64,000 nucleotides of DNA, from contig QHSI01000124.1 of NCBI GenBank assembly GCA_003221515.1, positions 35,807 through 99,806 of the forward strand, read 5' to 3'. The DNA comes from Candidatus Rokuibacteriota bacterium. Lineage in GTDB: Bacteria; Methylomirabilota; Methylomirabilia; Rokubacteriales; CSP1-6. A program made the position numbers and the translations under genes. Positions 25,338 to 35,603 of the stretch are shown piece after piece. The notes below the pieces were generated by a model. It did no database searches. It saw only the letters and a program-made list of their open reading frames with translations, and was not told where the DNA came from. Numbering within the stretch: position 1 is the stretch's first letter; each line of letters begins with the position of its first letter.

Positions 25338-26669
25338 TCAGATCCCGGCGATGAAGCGCCCGGGGTTCAGGATGTTGCCGGGATCGAGCTGCGACTTGAT
25401 CCGCTGCATGATGCGCCCGGCGGCGCCGGGATCGTCCCACACCGGGATCCGCGACTTCACCGCGAGCGGCGCCCACGCGAGCGTCGCGTGCCCGCCACCC
25501 GCGCGCGCCATCTCCCGCCATTCGCCGAGCACGGTCGCGATCGCCGCGGGCTCGTGCGGCGCCGCGTCGGAGGCGAGCACGGCACGCACGGCGCCCACGC
25601 CCGCGTGAGCGGCCCACGCGCTGTGAAGGCCTCGCGCTCTGGCGATGCCGGCGCCCCGGTCCATGGTCTCGGCGACCAGACTCGGTACGACCGAGAACGT
25701 CATCACCGCGGCCGTCGCCGGCCGGGCCGTCCCCGGCGCCGCGGCGAGCCGGGACCACGCTTCGGCCTCGAGCGTCCGCGTCTGCTGCCCGCCCAGCGGT
25801 ACCAGGATCCGGGCGAGCTCGGCGCACTGCCACGCGACCTGCTCGCGCGGTCCGTCGAACCCCACGACGAGCACCGCGCCGCCCGCCGGAGTATCCGCCG
25901 CGAGCCCGGCGCTCGACGCCGCGGCGGCGTCGAGCAGCTCGATCGCGCTGGGAATCAGATCGCTGCCCATGATGGCCTTCACGGCGACGCCGGTGTCCTT
26001 GAGGCGCTCGAAGCGCACGGCCTGGAGCTGCTCGTGATCGGGCAGCGGCCGGAGCTTCACGGTCGCTTCGACGATCACGCCGAGGGTGCCGTACGAGCCG
26101 ACGAAGAGCTTCGGCAAGTCGTAGCCGGCGACGTTCTTCACCACCTTGCCGCCGCCCCGCACCACCGCGCCGTCGGCGGTCACGACCGTGACGCCGATCA
26201 ACAAGTCGCGGGCCGCCCCGTAGAGGTGCCGCCGCGGACCGAACGCGTTCGTCGCGAGCACGCCGCCGACGGTCGCGCGGTCGGCGTCGGCGGGATCGAG
26301 CGACATCCATTGCCCCCGGCCGCCCAGCGCGGCCTGGAACGCGCCCATCGTCATCCCGGCCTCGACCGTTGCGGTCAAATCGGCCGGCTCGTGCTCGAGC
26401 AGTCGGCTCATGCGGCGGAGCCCCAGGACGAGCCCGGCACGCGCAGCCGGCATCCCGACGCTCGCGGCGGCCCCACCACCCCAGGGCGTCACCGGCACGC
26501 CTTCGTTGGCCGCGAGGCCGACGACGGCGGCGACTTCGTCGATCGAGCCCGGGAACACGGCGGCGTCGGGAGTGCGGCCCTCCACCACGTACGGCGAGAG
26601 CTCGATGCCGGTGAGGACGTTCGCCGGACCGACGGCGGCCGACAGCTTCTCGCGCAGCGCGCCCGGCAC
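25338..26669 (-). CDS. glcE: Glycolate oxidase FAD-binding subunit GlcE
   Basis: 443 aa from a GTG at 26669, with GGAAGG a few bases upstream. The PCMH-type FAD domain has TPWGGGAAASVG, the Tyr-Gly block RHLYGAARDLLIGVTVV and KNVAGYDLPKLFVGSYGTLGVI. It lies in the glcD-glcE-glcF-moaB operon and forms the glycolate dehydrogenase complex with its neighbours. Confidence 0.92.
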   Translation of the reverse strand: MPGALREKLSAAVGPANVLTGIELSPYVVEGRTPDAAVFPGSIDEVAAVVGLAANEGVPVTPWGGGAAASVGMPAARAGLVLGLRRMSRLLEHEPADLTATVEAGMTMGAFQAALGGRGQWMSLDPADADRATVGGVLATNAFGPRRHLYGAARDLLIGVTVVTADGAVVRGGGKVVKNVAGYDLPKLFVGSYGTLGVIVEATVKLRPLPDHEQLQAVRFERLKDTGVAVKAIMGSDLIPSAIELLDAAAASSAGLAADTPAGGAVLVVGFDGPREQVAWQCAELARILVPLGGQQTRTLEAEAWSRLAAAPGTARPATAAVMTFSVVPSLVAETMDRGAGIARARGLHSAWAAHAGVGAVRAVLASDAAPHEPAAIATVLGEWREMARAGGGHATLAWAPLAVKSRIPVWDDPGAAGRIMQRIKSQLDPGNILNPGRFIAGI

Positions 26670-26690
26670 GGAGCCTTCCCATCGCCCGCG

Positions 26691-28166
26691 CTAGAAGCGC
26701 TGGGCGAGGCCCTTTTCTTCGATCGCGTGCGGCCGGTAGGCGACGGGGCCGACTTCGACGCAGGACTTCTTGGTCGGGAAGATCTTCCCGGGATTGCAGA
26801 GCCCGGTGGGATTGAACGCGTTCTTCAGCCGCTGCATCAGCGTCAGGTCCGCGGCCGAGAAGATGAACGGCATGAAGTCCGACTTCTCGAGCCCGATGCC
26901 GTGCTCGCCGGAGATCGACCCGCCGACCTCGGCGCAGACCTTCATGATCTCGGCGCCGGCCGCCACCACCCGCTCCTCCTCGCCTGGCTTGCGCGGGTCG
27001 TAGAGGATGTTGGGGTGCAGGTTGCCGTCGCCGGCGTGGAACACGTTGCCGACGCGCAGGCCGTGCGCGGCCACGATCTCGTTCACCCGGCTCAGCACGT
27101 ACGGGAGCTTCGTGCGCGGGATCACGCCGTCCATGACCATGTAGGCCGGCGACACGCGGCCGTACGCGCCGAACGCCGACTTGCGCCCTTTCCAGAGGAG
27201 CTGGCGCTCGCTCTCGCTCTTCGCGGTGCGCGTCTCGCGCGCGCCGGCGTCGCGACACGCCTCGACGATGCGCTCCAACTGGCCCTCCATGCCCACCGCC
27301 AGCCCGTCGAGCTCGATCAGGAGCGCCGCGTCGGCGTCGCGCGGGTAGCCGCAGTTGAACGCGTCCTCGACCGCCTGGATCGTGAGGTGATCGATCATCT
27401 CCATCGCCGCGGGCACGAGCCCACGCGCGATCACCGCCGACACCGCGGCCGACGCGCGATCGATCTGGTCGAATACTGCGAGCACGGTCTTCACCGCCTG
27501 CGGCTTCTTGAGAATGCGGACGACGATCTTGGTGGCGATCCCGAAGGTACCCTCGGAGCCGACGAAGACGCCGGCCAGGTCGTAGCCCTGCGCATCGCGC
27601 GTGCGCCCTCCGAGCCACACGATCTCGCCGTCGGGCATCACCACTTGAAGACCGAGGACGTGGTTGGTCGTGACCCCGTACTTCAACGTGTGCGGGCCGC
27701 CGGAGTTGTTCGCGATGTTGCCGCCGATCGTGCACGCCTGCTGGCTCGAGGGATCGGGCGCGTAGTAGTAGCCGCGCGGCCCGACCTTCCACGAGAGGTG
27801 CAGGTTCACCAGCCCGGGCTCCACGACGGCGAGCTGGTTGTCGTAATCGACCTCGAGCACGCGGTTCATCCGCATGAGCGAGATGACGACGCCGCCTTCG
27901 GCCGGCAAACACCCGCCCGAAAGCCCGGTGCCGGCGCCCCGGGCGACGAACGGGAGCCTCTCGCGGTTGGCGAGCTTCACGACCGCCGAGACGTGCTCGG
28001 TGGAGGTGGGAAACACGACGAAGTCCGCGAGCGCGCGGAACAGCGTGAGCCCGTCGGACTCGTACACGAGGAGCTCGTCCGGATCCGACAGCACCGCGTC
28101 GGGCCCGACGATGGTCTCGAGCTCCCGTCGGAGCTCGCGTTTTCTGGAATCGGTCAGCGTCGCCAT
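26691..28166 (-). CDS. glcD: Glycolate oxidase subunit GlcD (FAD-linked oxidase)
   Basis: 491 aa. FAD-binding motifs are FVARGAGTGLSGGCLP and CTIGGNIANNSGGPHTLKYG. The C-terminal FAD-oxidase domain ends with GNVFHAGDGNLHPNILYD and SGEHGIGLEK, typical of GlcD and D-lactate dehydrogenases. It is the first gene of the glcDEF-moaB operon. A perfect TATAAT lies 11 bases before the ATG and no Shine-Dalgarno sequence is seen. Confidence 0.94.
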   Translation of the reverse strand: MATLTDSRKRELRRELETIVGPDAVLSDPDELLVYESDGLTLFRALADFVVFPTSTEHVSAVVKLANRERLPFVARGAGTGLSGGCLPAEGGVVISLMRMNRVLEVDYDNQLAVVEPGLVNLHLSWKVGPRGYYYAPDPSSQQACTIGGNIANNSGGPHTLKYGVTTNHVLGLQVVMPDGEIVWLGGRTRDAQGYDLAGVFVGSEGTFGIATKIVVRILKKPQAVKTVLAVFDQIDRASAAVSAVIARGLVPAAMEMIDHLTIQAVEDAFNCGYPRDADAALLIELDGLAVGMEGQLERIVEACRDAGARETRTAKSESERQLLWKGRKSAFGAYGRVSPAYMVMDGVIPRTKLPYVLSRVNEIVAAHGLRVGNVFHAGDGNLHPNILYDPRKPGEEERVVAAGAEIMKVCAEVGGSISGEHGIGLEKSDFMPFIFSAADLTLMQRLKNAFNPTGLCNPGKIFPTKKSCVEVGPVAYRPHAIEEKGLAQRF

Positions 28167-28177
28167 GCGTTGAGCGA

Positions 28178-28183
28178 ATTATA
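28178..28183 (-). promoter_or_regulatory. -10 box of the glcDEF-moaB operon
   Basis: Perfect TATAAT on the minus strand, 11 bases before the glcD ATG, so the transcript leader would be at most about four bases. No good -35 box is visible, so an activator may be needed. Confidence 0.55.
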
Positions 28184-28214
28184 CCTAAAACCGCACCGCG
28201 TCGGGCTCAGCCAC

Positions 28215-30497
28215 CTACGAACCGAGGAGCAGGTGCGCGGCGCGGGCGATGGCGTCGGCGTCGATCCCGTAGTGGCGATAGAGCGCCGCGCGCGTTCCCG
28301 ACTGGCCGAAATCGTCGACGCCGAGCGACATCTGGGGGACGCCGAGCGCCGCGCCGATGAAGGCCAGCGTGTGCGAGTGGCCGTCGAGGACCGAGACGAC
28401 CGGCACGTCCTCCTCCTCGGGGCTCACCAGCTCTTCCAGGTAGGGACGCGGCTCGCGCAAGCCTCGATAGAGCCGATCGGGGGACGTGACGACGAAGACG
28501 CTCGCCAGCACGCCTCGCTCCTTGAGCGCCCGGCTCGCCCCCACCGCCTCCGGCACGGTCACGCCGGCGGCGAACAGGCTCACCGCGTTCGCCTCCGGAT
28601 CCCAGCCGGGCTCGCCGCGCGCGTCAACCAGGCGATAGGCGCCCCGCAGCACGCCCCTCCGATACTCGGGGCTCGGCGGAAATGCGAGCGACTGGTCGAT
28701 CGGTCGTGTCGACAGTCGCAGATACACCGATTCGCCCTGCCCGTCGGCGAGACCGCGCAGGCCGTCGAGCAGGATCCACTCGACCTCGCGGGCGAACGCC
28801 GGATCCCAGTACACGATCCCCGGCAGCGCGATCCCGATCCCGGGCGTGATCACCGACTGGTGGGCGCCGCCTTCCGGCGAGAGGCTGACGCCGGACGGTG
28901 TCGCCGCCACCACGAAGCGCGAGCCCGAATAGAGCGCGTGATAGAGCGCGTCGAGCCCGCGCGTGACGAACGGATCGTAGAGCGTGCCGATCGGCAGCAG
29001 CGTCTCGCCCGAGAGCTCGCGCGAGAGACCGAGTGCGCCCAGGAGCAGGAACAGGTTGTGCTCGGCGATGCCGAGCTCGATGTGCTGGCCCGACGGCGAC
29101 TCCTTCCACTGCATCGCCTGCGGCACGTCGGCGAACGGATTCGACTTCGCGTGGGGGAAATAGACGCCCTTGCGGTTGATCCAGCCAGCCAGGTGCGTGG
29201 TCACCGCCACGTCGGCCGACACGGTCACGACGCGATCGGCGACGGGGAGCCGGCTGAGCGCGCCGAGCACGCGGCCGAGCGCCTCCTGGGTCGAGCACTC
29301 CGGCGGATAGGCCTCGTCGAGCTGCGTCGGGACCTCGACGCTCGCCGGGCGCGCCGGAGGCGTGAAGAGCGCGGGCAGCCGGCGCGTGAGCTCGGCTTCA
29401 TCGCTCCCCGGCGGGAAGCCGTCCCACTCCGCGCCCTCGGCGATCCCGAGCGACCGGCGCAGCTCGTCGATCTGGCCCTGCGTGAGGAGCATCGTGTGGT
29501 TGAGCGGATCGCCGGCGATCGGCAGCCCCCAGCCCTTGATCGTGTGGGCCAAGATCACCGTCGGTCGATCGGCGGCGCGTCGCGCGCCCTCGAAGGCCTC
29601 GAGGATCAGTCGGAGATCGTGGCCGCCGACGTCGGCGACGAGCTCCGCGAGGGTCGCGTCGCCCAGGTTGGCCAGCAACCGATCGAGCGTCCGGTCGACG
29701 CGTCCGTTGCCGTCCGTGACGAGCGCCTTGCGTAGTCCGCCGGCGGGCGTCCGGAGCACACGCTGGTACTCCACGTTCGTCAGCGCGTCGAGGCGACGGC
29801 GGAGCCGATCGCCGCCGGGCTTCTCGAACAGGGCCCGCAGCTTGCCGCCCCAGCGCAGCTCGTCGACACGCCAGCCGCACGCCTCGAACATGGCGCGCGT
29901 CTGGCGCAATCGCCCGTCGGGCACGATCCGGTCGAGCGACTGTCGGTTCACGTCCACGATCCAGAGGACGTTCGTCAGCCGCGCGAGAGCTTCCTCGGCC
30001 AGCGCCTCGCCGACGTTGCCCTCGTCGAGCTCCGCGTCGCCCACCATGACGACGACCCGGCCACGCGACGGCGACGCGAAGTGGTCAGCCACGTAGCGCG
30101 ACGCGAGCGCGCCGAAGGTCGCCTGGACGGCGCCGAGCCCCATCGAGCCCGTCGAGAGATCGACGATGGCGGCGTTCTTCCGGTGGCTCGGATAGGCCTG
30201 GAGCCCGCCGAAGCTTCGTAGCTCTCGCAACGCCTCGGCGGTGAGCCGGCCGCGCAGGTACTGGATCGCGTAGAACGCCGGCGAGCTGTGAGCCTTCACC
30301 GCCACCAGGTCATCGCCGCGGAGCGCGTCGAAGTAGAGCGCGGTCAGAAGGCTGACGACGGACGACGACGAGGCCTGATGGCCGCCGACCTTGATGCCGT
30401 CCGAGCTCGCACGGAGGCTGTTGGCGTGATGCACCATGTAAGTGCCGAGCCACAGCACCTTCTTCTGAATCCGCTCGAGCACGGCGAGCCGGTCCAC
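28215..30497 (-). CDS. Homodimeric pyruvate dehydrogenase E1-like / transketolase-family protein
   Basis: About 760 aa. I mark the GTG at 30497; ATGs at 30566 and 30593 are in frame but add only an Arg-rich stretch. The TPP motif is VGDAELDEGN...WIVDVNRQSLD, which together with FEACGWRVDELRWG resembles AceE (GDGEMDE...NCNLQRLDG) more than true transketolase. The pyrimidine domain has GIAEHNLFLLLGALGLSREL and the C-terminal domain FGQSGTRAALYRHYGID. No E2 or E3 subunit is adjacent. It may decarboxylate a 2-oxo acid with a partner encoded elsewhere. Confidence 0.75.
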   Translation of the reverse strand: MDRLAVLERIQKKVLWLGTYMVHHANSLRASSDGIKVGGHQASSSSVVSLLTALYFDALRGDDLVAVKAHSSPAFYAIQYLRGRLTAEALRELRSFGGLQAYPSHRKNAAIVDLSTGSMGLGAVQATFGALASRYVADHFASPSRGRVVVMVGDAELDEGNVGEALAEEALARLTNVLWIVDVNRQSLDRIVPDGRLRQTRAMFEACGWRVDELRWGGKLRALFEKPGGDRLRRRLDALTNVEYQRVLRTPAGGLRKALVTDGNGRVDRTLDRLLANLGDATLAELVADVGGHDLRLILEAFEGARRAADRPTVILAHTIKGWGLPIAGDPLNHTMLLTQGQIDELRRSLGIAEGAEWDGFPPGSDEAELTRRLPALFTPPARPASVEVPTQLDEAYPPECSTQEALGRVLGALSRLPVADRVVTVSADVAVTTHLAGWINRKGVYFPHAKSNPFADVPQAMQWKESPSGQHIELGIAEHNLFLLLGALGLSRELSGETLLPIGTLYDPFVTRGLDALYHALYSGSRFVVAATPSGVSLSPEGGAHQSVITPGIGIALPGIVYWDPAFAREVEWILLDGLRGLADGQGESVYLRLSTRPIDQSLAFPPSPEYRRGVLRGAYRLVDARGEPGWDPEANAVSLFAAGVTVPEAVGASRALKERGVLASVFVVTSPDRLYRGLREPRPYLEELVSPEEEDVPVVSVLDGHSHTLAFIGAALGVPQMSLGVDDFGQSGTRAALYRHYGIDADAIARAAHLLLGS

Positions 30498-30565
30498 CGC
30501 GTCTGGCAGGGTATCACGGCGCCCACGACGACGGCGGGCGCGGACCCGCACCGGCACGCTAGCCA

Positions 30566-30594
30566 TTGAAACGTCGGCGGCGCGCGTGTACATT
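30566..30594 (+). promoter_or_regulatory. Promoter of aroG
   Basis: TTGAAA (30566-30571), 17-nt spacer, TACATT (30589-30594). The ATG is at 30603, so the transcript should start at or next to the start codon. No Shine-Dalgarno sequence is present. Confidence 0.6.
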
Positions 30595-30602
30595 TGCGCC
30601 CT

Positions 30603-31664
<1,062 letters not shown>

Positions 31665-31735
31665 GCAGCGTCCCACCACAACACGATCGCGAGCACGGCG
31701 ATTCCCGCGATCACCGCCGGGACCGGGCGCGAAGA

Positions 31736-32509
31736 TCACTCGCCGCGGAACGCGGGCTTGCGCTTCTCGAGCATCGCCCGCACGCCCTCTTTGGCGTCGG
31801 CGCTGCTCCGCGCCCGGCGGGCCAGCTCGTCGAGGTCGCCGTGCTCGATGCGGTCGCGGAGCGCGGCCGAGCGGCGGATCGTCGCCTTCATCCCGGCCAG
31901 CGACAGCGGCGCGTTGGCGGCGATCGTCCGCGCGAGATCGTAGGTCGCGCGCTCCAGGTCGGCACTGGGAACGACCGCGTGAACCATCCCGATCTCGTAC
32001 GCGCGCGCGGCGTCGACCGGCTGGCCGGTCAGGAGAATCTGCCGCGTGAACGCCGGACCGATGATCTCGACCAGCTTCTGGCCCAGCGGGAACGGCACGA
32101 CGAGGCCGAGCTTGGCCAGCGGCATCGCGAAGCGCGCGGGGTCGGCGGCCACGCGGAAGTCGCAGTGGAGCGCCAGCTCGCACCCGCCGGCGTAGGCCGG
32201 GCCGTGGACCATCGCGATCGACGGGCGGCTCGATGCCTCGATGTGCTGGAACAGGCTGATGACGTCCGCCTCGGGCTCCTGCGCGTCGCGCTGCCGCCGG
32301 CTCATCTCTTCCAGATCCCGGCCGGAGCAGAACGCGGTGCCGGCGCCGCGCAGGACGACGACCCGCACGCGCGCGTCACGCTCGAGCTCGTCGAAGCGGC
32401 GGCGCAGCTCGTCGAGCATCGCGGTGTTGAGCGCGTTGCGGCGCTCGGGGCGATTGAGCGTGATGGTCGCGATCGAGTCGGCGATCGCGCACAGGACTTC
32501 GTCGGCCAT
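31736..32509 (-). CDS. Enoyl-CoA hydratase/isomerase (crotonase) family protein
   Basis: 257 aa crotonase fold. The oxyanion-hole regions are FCSGRDLEEM and HGPAYAGGCELALHCDFRVA. The first usual catalytic glutamate (GGCE) is present, but the second (normally PE in FGxPE) is replaced (FAMPLAKLG), so classical hydratase activity is doubtful. Isomerase or another crotonase reaction is possible. The start overlaps the acyl-CoA dehydrogenase stop (TGATG), so both probably act on the same acyl-CoA. Confidence 0.85.
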   Translation of the reverse strand: MADEVLCAIADSIATITLNRPERRNALNTAMLDELRRRFDELERDARVRVVVLRGAGTAFCSGRDLEEMSRRQRDAQEPEADVISLFQHIEASSRPSIAMVHGPAYAGGCELALHCDFRVAADPARFAMPLAKLGLVVPFPLGQKLVEIIGPAFTRQILLTGQPVDAARAYEIGMVHAVVPSADLERATYDLARTIAANAPLSLAGMKATIRRSAALRDRIEHGDLDELARRARSSADAKEGVRAMLEKRKPAFRGE

Positions 32510-33669
32510 CAGCGGAACAGCGAGCGCGCGATCACCATGCGGTGGACCTCGGACGGGCCCTCGCCGATGCGCCGCACGCGCGCCTCACGGTACCAGCGCT
32601 CCAGCGGAAACTCCTTCGACACGCCGTAGGCGCCGTGAATCTGGACGGCGGCGTCGACCACCCGCCCCAGGACCTCGCTCGAGTAGAGCTTGGCCATCGA
32701 GGCCTCGACGCGCGCGTCCTCGCCGCGGTCGGCCTTCCAGGCGCCCTCCCAGATGATCCAGCGGCACGCGCGGATCTCGACCTCGGCGTCCGCCAGCATC
32801 CATTGGATCGCCTGGCGCTGGCTGAGCGGCGCGCCGAAGGTGGACCGCTGCTTGGCGTGAGCGATCGCCATCCGGTGCGCGGCGACGGCGACGCCGAGGT
32901 TGCACGCCGAGTACGGAAAGCGGTTCTTCACCAGCAGGTCGAAGGCCAGATCCAACCCCTGGCCCTCGGCGCCGACCAGGTTCTCGGCGGGGATCTCGCA
33001 GTCCTCGAACGTGACATCGTTCGGGATCGCCGACGTCCTGATGACCTTGATGTTGCGCGCGGTGAAGCCCGGCGTGCCCTGCTCGACGATGAAGCACGAG
33101 ATACCCGCACGCCCCTTCGCCCGATCGGTGCGCGCCCACACCAGGCCCCACGGCGCGTCGTGGGCGCGGGAGATGAAGACCTTGCGACCGTTCAGGACCC
33201 ACCGGTCGCCCTTGCGCTCGGCCCGCGTCTGGATGGCGCCGGCGGGGTCGGAGCCGCCCGAGGGCTCGGTGATGGCGAAGAACGTCTTGAGCCCCTGGCG
33301 GATCGTCGGCTCGGCGTACTTCCTGATCTGCTCCTTGCTCCCGGCCCAGATCGCGGGGGGCGGATAGCGGCCGAACACGCTGCAGCCCGGGTTGTAGAGC
33401 CCCATCCGGTGCTGCGCCATCTCCTCGAGCGCGACGCACATCGAGAACGTGTCGAGGCCGCCGCCGCCGTACTCCTCGGGGGCGCCCAGCGCCCACAGGC
33501 CTGCCGCCTGTGTCTTGACGGCGAGCCGGCGGTAGTCGTCCTCTGGGATCTCCGGAGCGTCCGGATCGATCCGCTGCTCGATCGGAATGATCTCGTCGCG
33601 GATGATCCGACGAATCTGCTCGCGCAGGACGAGCAGCTCGTCGGGCAACCGGTAACCGGGAAAGTTCAT
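32509..33669 (-). CDS. Acyl-CoA dehydrogenase
   Basis: 386 aa. FAD-binding FFAITEPSGGSDPAGAIQT and the C-terminal RRIGEGPSEVHRMVIAR carry the expected catalytic glutamate region. The IHGAYGVSKEFPLERWYR segment is typical. The substrate chain is unknown. It is coupled to the downstream crotonase gene and lies 13 bases from the ilvE stop on the same strand. Confidence 0.9.
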   Translation of the reverse strand: MNFPGYRLPDELLVLREQIRRIIRDEIIPIEQRIDPDAPEIPEDDYRRLAVKTQAAGLWALGAPEEYGGGGLDTFSMCVALEEMAQHRMGLYNPGCSVFGRYPPPAIWAGSKEQIRKYAEPTIRQGLKTFFAITEPSGGSDPAGAIQTRAERKGDRWVLNGRKVFISRAHDAPWGLVWARTDRAKGRAGISCFIVEQGTPGFTARNIKVIRTSAIPNDVTFEDCEIPAENLVGAEGQGLDLAFDLLVKNRFPYSACNLGVAVAAHRMAIAHAKQRSTFGAPLSQRQAIQWMLADAEVEIRACRWIIWEGAWKADRGEDARVEASMAKLYSSEVLGRVVDAAVQIHGAYGVSKEFPLERWYREARVRRIGEGPSEVHRMVIARSLFR

Positions 33670-33682
33670 TTATTCGGGCGAG

Positions 33683-34606
33683 CTAGACCCTCACGGGGCG
33701 ATAGGTCGGTGTGCGCCACTCTGGGAACCGGCTGTCGACGCCGCGCACGATGTCCATGTATGCCCGGGTCAGCCGCTGCGTGATCGGGCCCACCTTGCCG
33801 TCGCCCAGCGGGAACCGGTCGATCGAGAGGATCGGCGTGATCTCGTAGCCGCTGCCGCAGAGGAACGCCTCGTCGGCCACGTAGAGCTCGGTGCGGTCGA
33901 TCTCGCGCTCGACGACGCCCATGCCCAGCAGCTCGGGGCAGATCGCGTCCATCAGCGTGGTGCGCGTGATGGACTCGAGAATGTCCGCGGTGATGGGCGG
34001 CGTCACCAGGCGGCCCTTCCGGACCATGAAGAACGTCGCGCCCGTGCCCTCGGCGACGTGCCCTTCCCTGTTCAGGAGGAGCGGCTGGTCGTAGCCGTCG
34101 GCCTTCGCCTGCAGCGTCGCCAGCCGGCCGTTCTGGTAGTTGGCGCCGCACTTCAGGCGGATGGGAATCGCGTTGTCCGACGTGCGCTGCCACGAGCTCA
34201 CGCAACACTTGAGCCCGGCGCCCTCGGCCACGCGCGGCCGGCGCCGTGGGTTGATATAGATCCCCGTCGGCGTCGTCGCGTCGAGCCCGGTGCCGGTCAC
34301 GTACGCGCACATGTGCATGTGGATGTCTTCTTTGACCTCGTTTCCGGAAAGCACCGTGCGCACGGCCTCGTAGAGGTCGAGATCGCTGTAGGGAATCGTG
34401 AACCGCATCATCTTCATCGACTCCCTGAAGCGCGCGAAGTGCTCGGGCAGGCGGAACGAGTAGACCTCGTCATCGGCGGCGTTCCAGTAGGCGCGGAGCC
34501 CCTCGAACACGTTGGTCGCGTAGAACACCGCGGCGCTGTTGACGGGCAGGACCGCCTGCGCCTGGGGCACGAGCTTGCCGTTCATCCAGATATCGAGGTC
34601 TTTCAT
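33683..34606 (-). CDS. ilvE: Branched-chain amino acid aminotransferase
   Basis: 307 aa from the ATG at 34606, with AAGGAG about ten bases upstream. The fold-type IV PLP enzyme shows the PLP lysine at 152 (RLKCGANYQN), AAVFYATNVFEGLRAY and the C-terminal DEAFLCGSGYEITPI block. It transfers amino groups between glutamate and branched-chain 2-oxo acids. A 3'-adjacent sequence CGGGCGAGCTAGA at the stop is shared with the stop of the MetE-like gene at 56548. Confidence 0.92.
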   Translation of the reverse strand: MKDLDIWMNGKLVPQAQAVLPVNSAAVFYATNVFEGLRAYWNAADDEVYSFRLPEHFARFRESMKMMRFTIPYSDLDLYEAVRTVLSGNEVKEDIHMHMCAYVTGTGLDATTPTGIYINPRRRPRVAEGAGLKCCVSSWQRTSDNAIPIRLKCGANYQNGRLATLQAKADGYDQPLLLNREGHVAEGTGATFFMVRKGRLVTPPITADILESITRTTLMDAICPELLGMGVVEREIDRTELYVADEAFLCGSGYEITPILSIDRFPLGDGKVGPITQRLTRAYMDIVRGVDSRFPEWRTPTYRPVRV

Positions 34607-34718
34607 AGACGCGGGCTCCTTTGGTCTGCAGCTATCGGGGTTGTCGAACGCCAGCAAAGAATACAGGATCATCGGCCCTCAGGGAAACAGGCTCGCAGTG
34701 CGCTATCCTGGCCCCGCC

Positions 34719-35603
34719 ATGACCCCGGTCGTCGAGCTGATAGCCGCCCGCAAACGCTTCGGTGACGTCGAAGCGGTCCGGGGCGTCGATCTCACGATCG
34801 CCGAGGGCGAGATGGTCGCGCTGCTCGGCCCCAACGGCGCGGGCAAGACGACGTCCATCGGTCTCATGCTCGGCCTGCGACGCCCGACCGATGGCCAGGC
34901 GCGCCTCTTCGGGCACGACCCGGCGGACCGGCGGGCGCGGAGCCGCTGCGGCGTGATGCTGCAGGAGTCGGGCACGACGGGCGTGCTGACGGTGCGCGAG
35001 CTCGTGGATCTATTCCGCGCCTACTATCCCTCGCCGCTACCGAGCGAGCGGGCGATCGCGCTGGCCGGGCTCGAGGCCAAGGCGGGCGCGCGGGCCTGGA
35101 CGCTGTCGGGGGGCGAGCGCCAGCGCCTCTACTTCGCGCTCGCGGTGTGCGGCGATCCGGAAGCGCTGTTCCTCGACGAGCCGACGGTCGGCATGGACGT
35201 GGAGACTCGCCGCGCGGTGCTCGAGAGCATCCGCGCGCTCAGCGCCGGGGGCAAGACGATCGTGCTGACCACACACTATCTGGAGGAGGCCGATCAGCTC
35301 GCGCGGCGCATCATCGTGATCGACCACGGCGTGGTCATCGCCGACGCGACGCCGCGCGAGATCAAGGCGCGGATCCCGAGCAAGCGGGTGAGCTTCAGCG
35401 CGGGCGCGCCGCTGAGCGACGCGATCTTCCAGGGCCTGGCCGTTCAGAGCCTCGAAGTCGCGGGCCTGCGGGTCCGCCTGCTCAGCCACGAGCCCGAGCG
35501 GGTGCTCAAGACGCTGTTCGAACGCGGCGTGACGGTCGAAGACCTCGAGGTCACCGGCGCGGACCTGGAGGAGGCGTTTCTCAGCCTCACCGCTCGCCGA
35601 TGA
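34719..35603 (+). CDS. ABC transporter ATP-binding protein (ABC-2 exporter type)
   Basis: About 294 aa from the ATG at 34719. It has Walker A GPNGAGKTTS, the ABC signature WTLSGGERQRLYFALAV, Walker B ALFLDEPTVGMD and the H-loop TTHYLEEADQL. The C-terminal extension is that of DrrA/CcmA-like exporters. The following permease start overlaps this stop (ATGA), so the pair forms one exporter. A TATCCT box ten bases upstream of the ATG without a Shine-Dalgarno sequence hints at a short leader. Confidence 0.92.
   Translation: MTPVVELIAARKRFGDVEAVRGVDLTIAEGEMVALLGPNGAGKTTSIGLMLGLRRPTDGQARLFGHDPADRRARSRCGVMLQESGTTGVLTVRELVDLFRAYYPSPLPSERAIALAGLEAKAGARAWTLSGGERQRLYFALAVCGDPEALFLDEPTVGMDVETRRAVLESIRALSAGGKTIVLTTHYLEEADQLARRIIVIDHGVVIADATPREIKARIPSKRVSFSAGAPLSDAIFQGLAVQSLEVAGLRVRLLSHEPERVLKTLFERGVTVEDLEVTGADLEEAFLSLTARR

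Noticed and set aside
25017..29735. Very long open frame on the plus strand opposite the glycolate oxidase genes
   Set aside because: It mirrors the codon structure of real minus-strand genes in high-GC DNA, gives Arg/His/Asp-rich low-complexity protein and has no recognisable domain.
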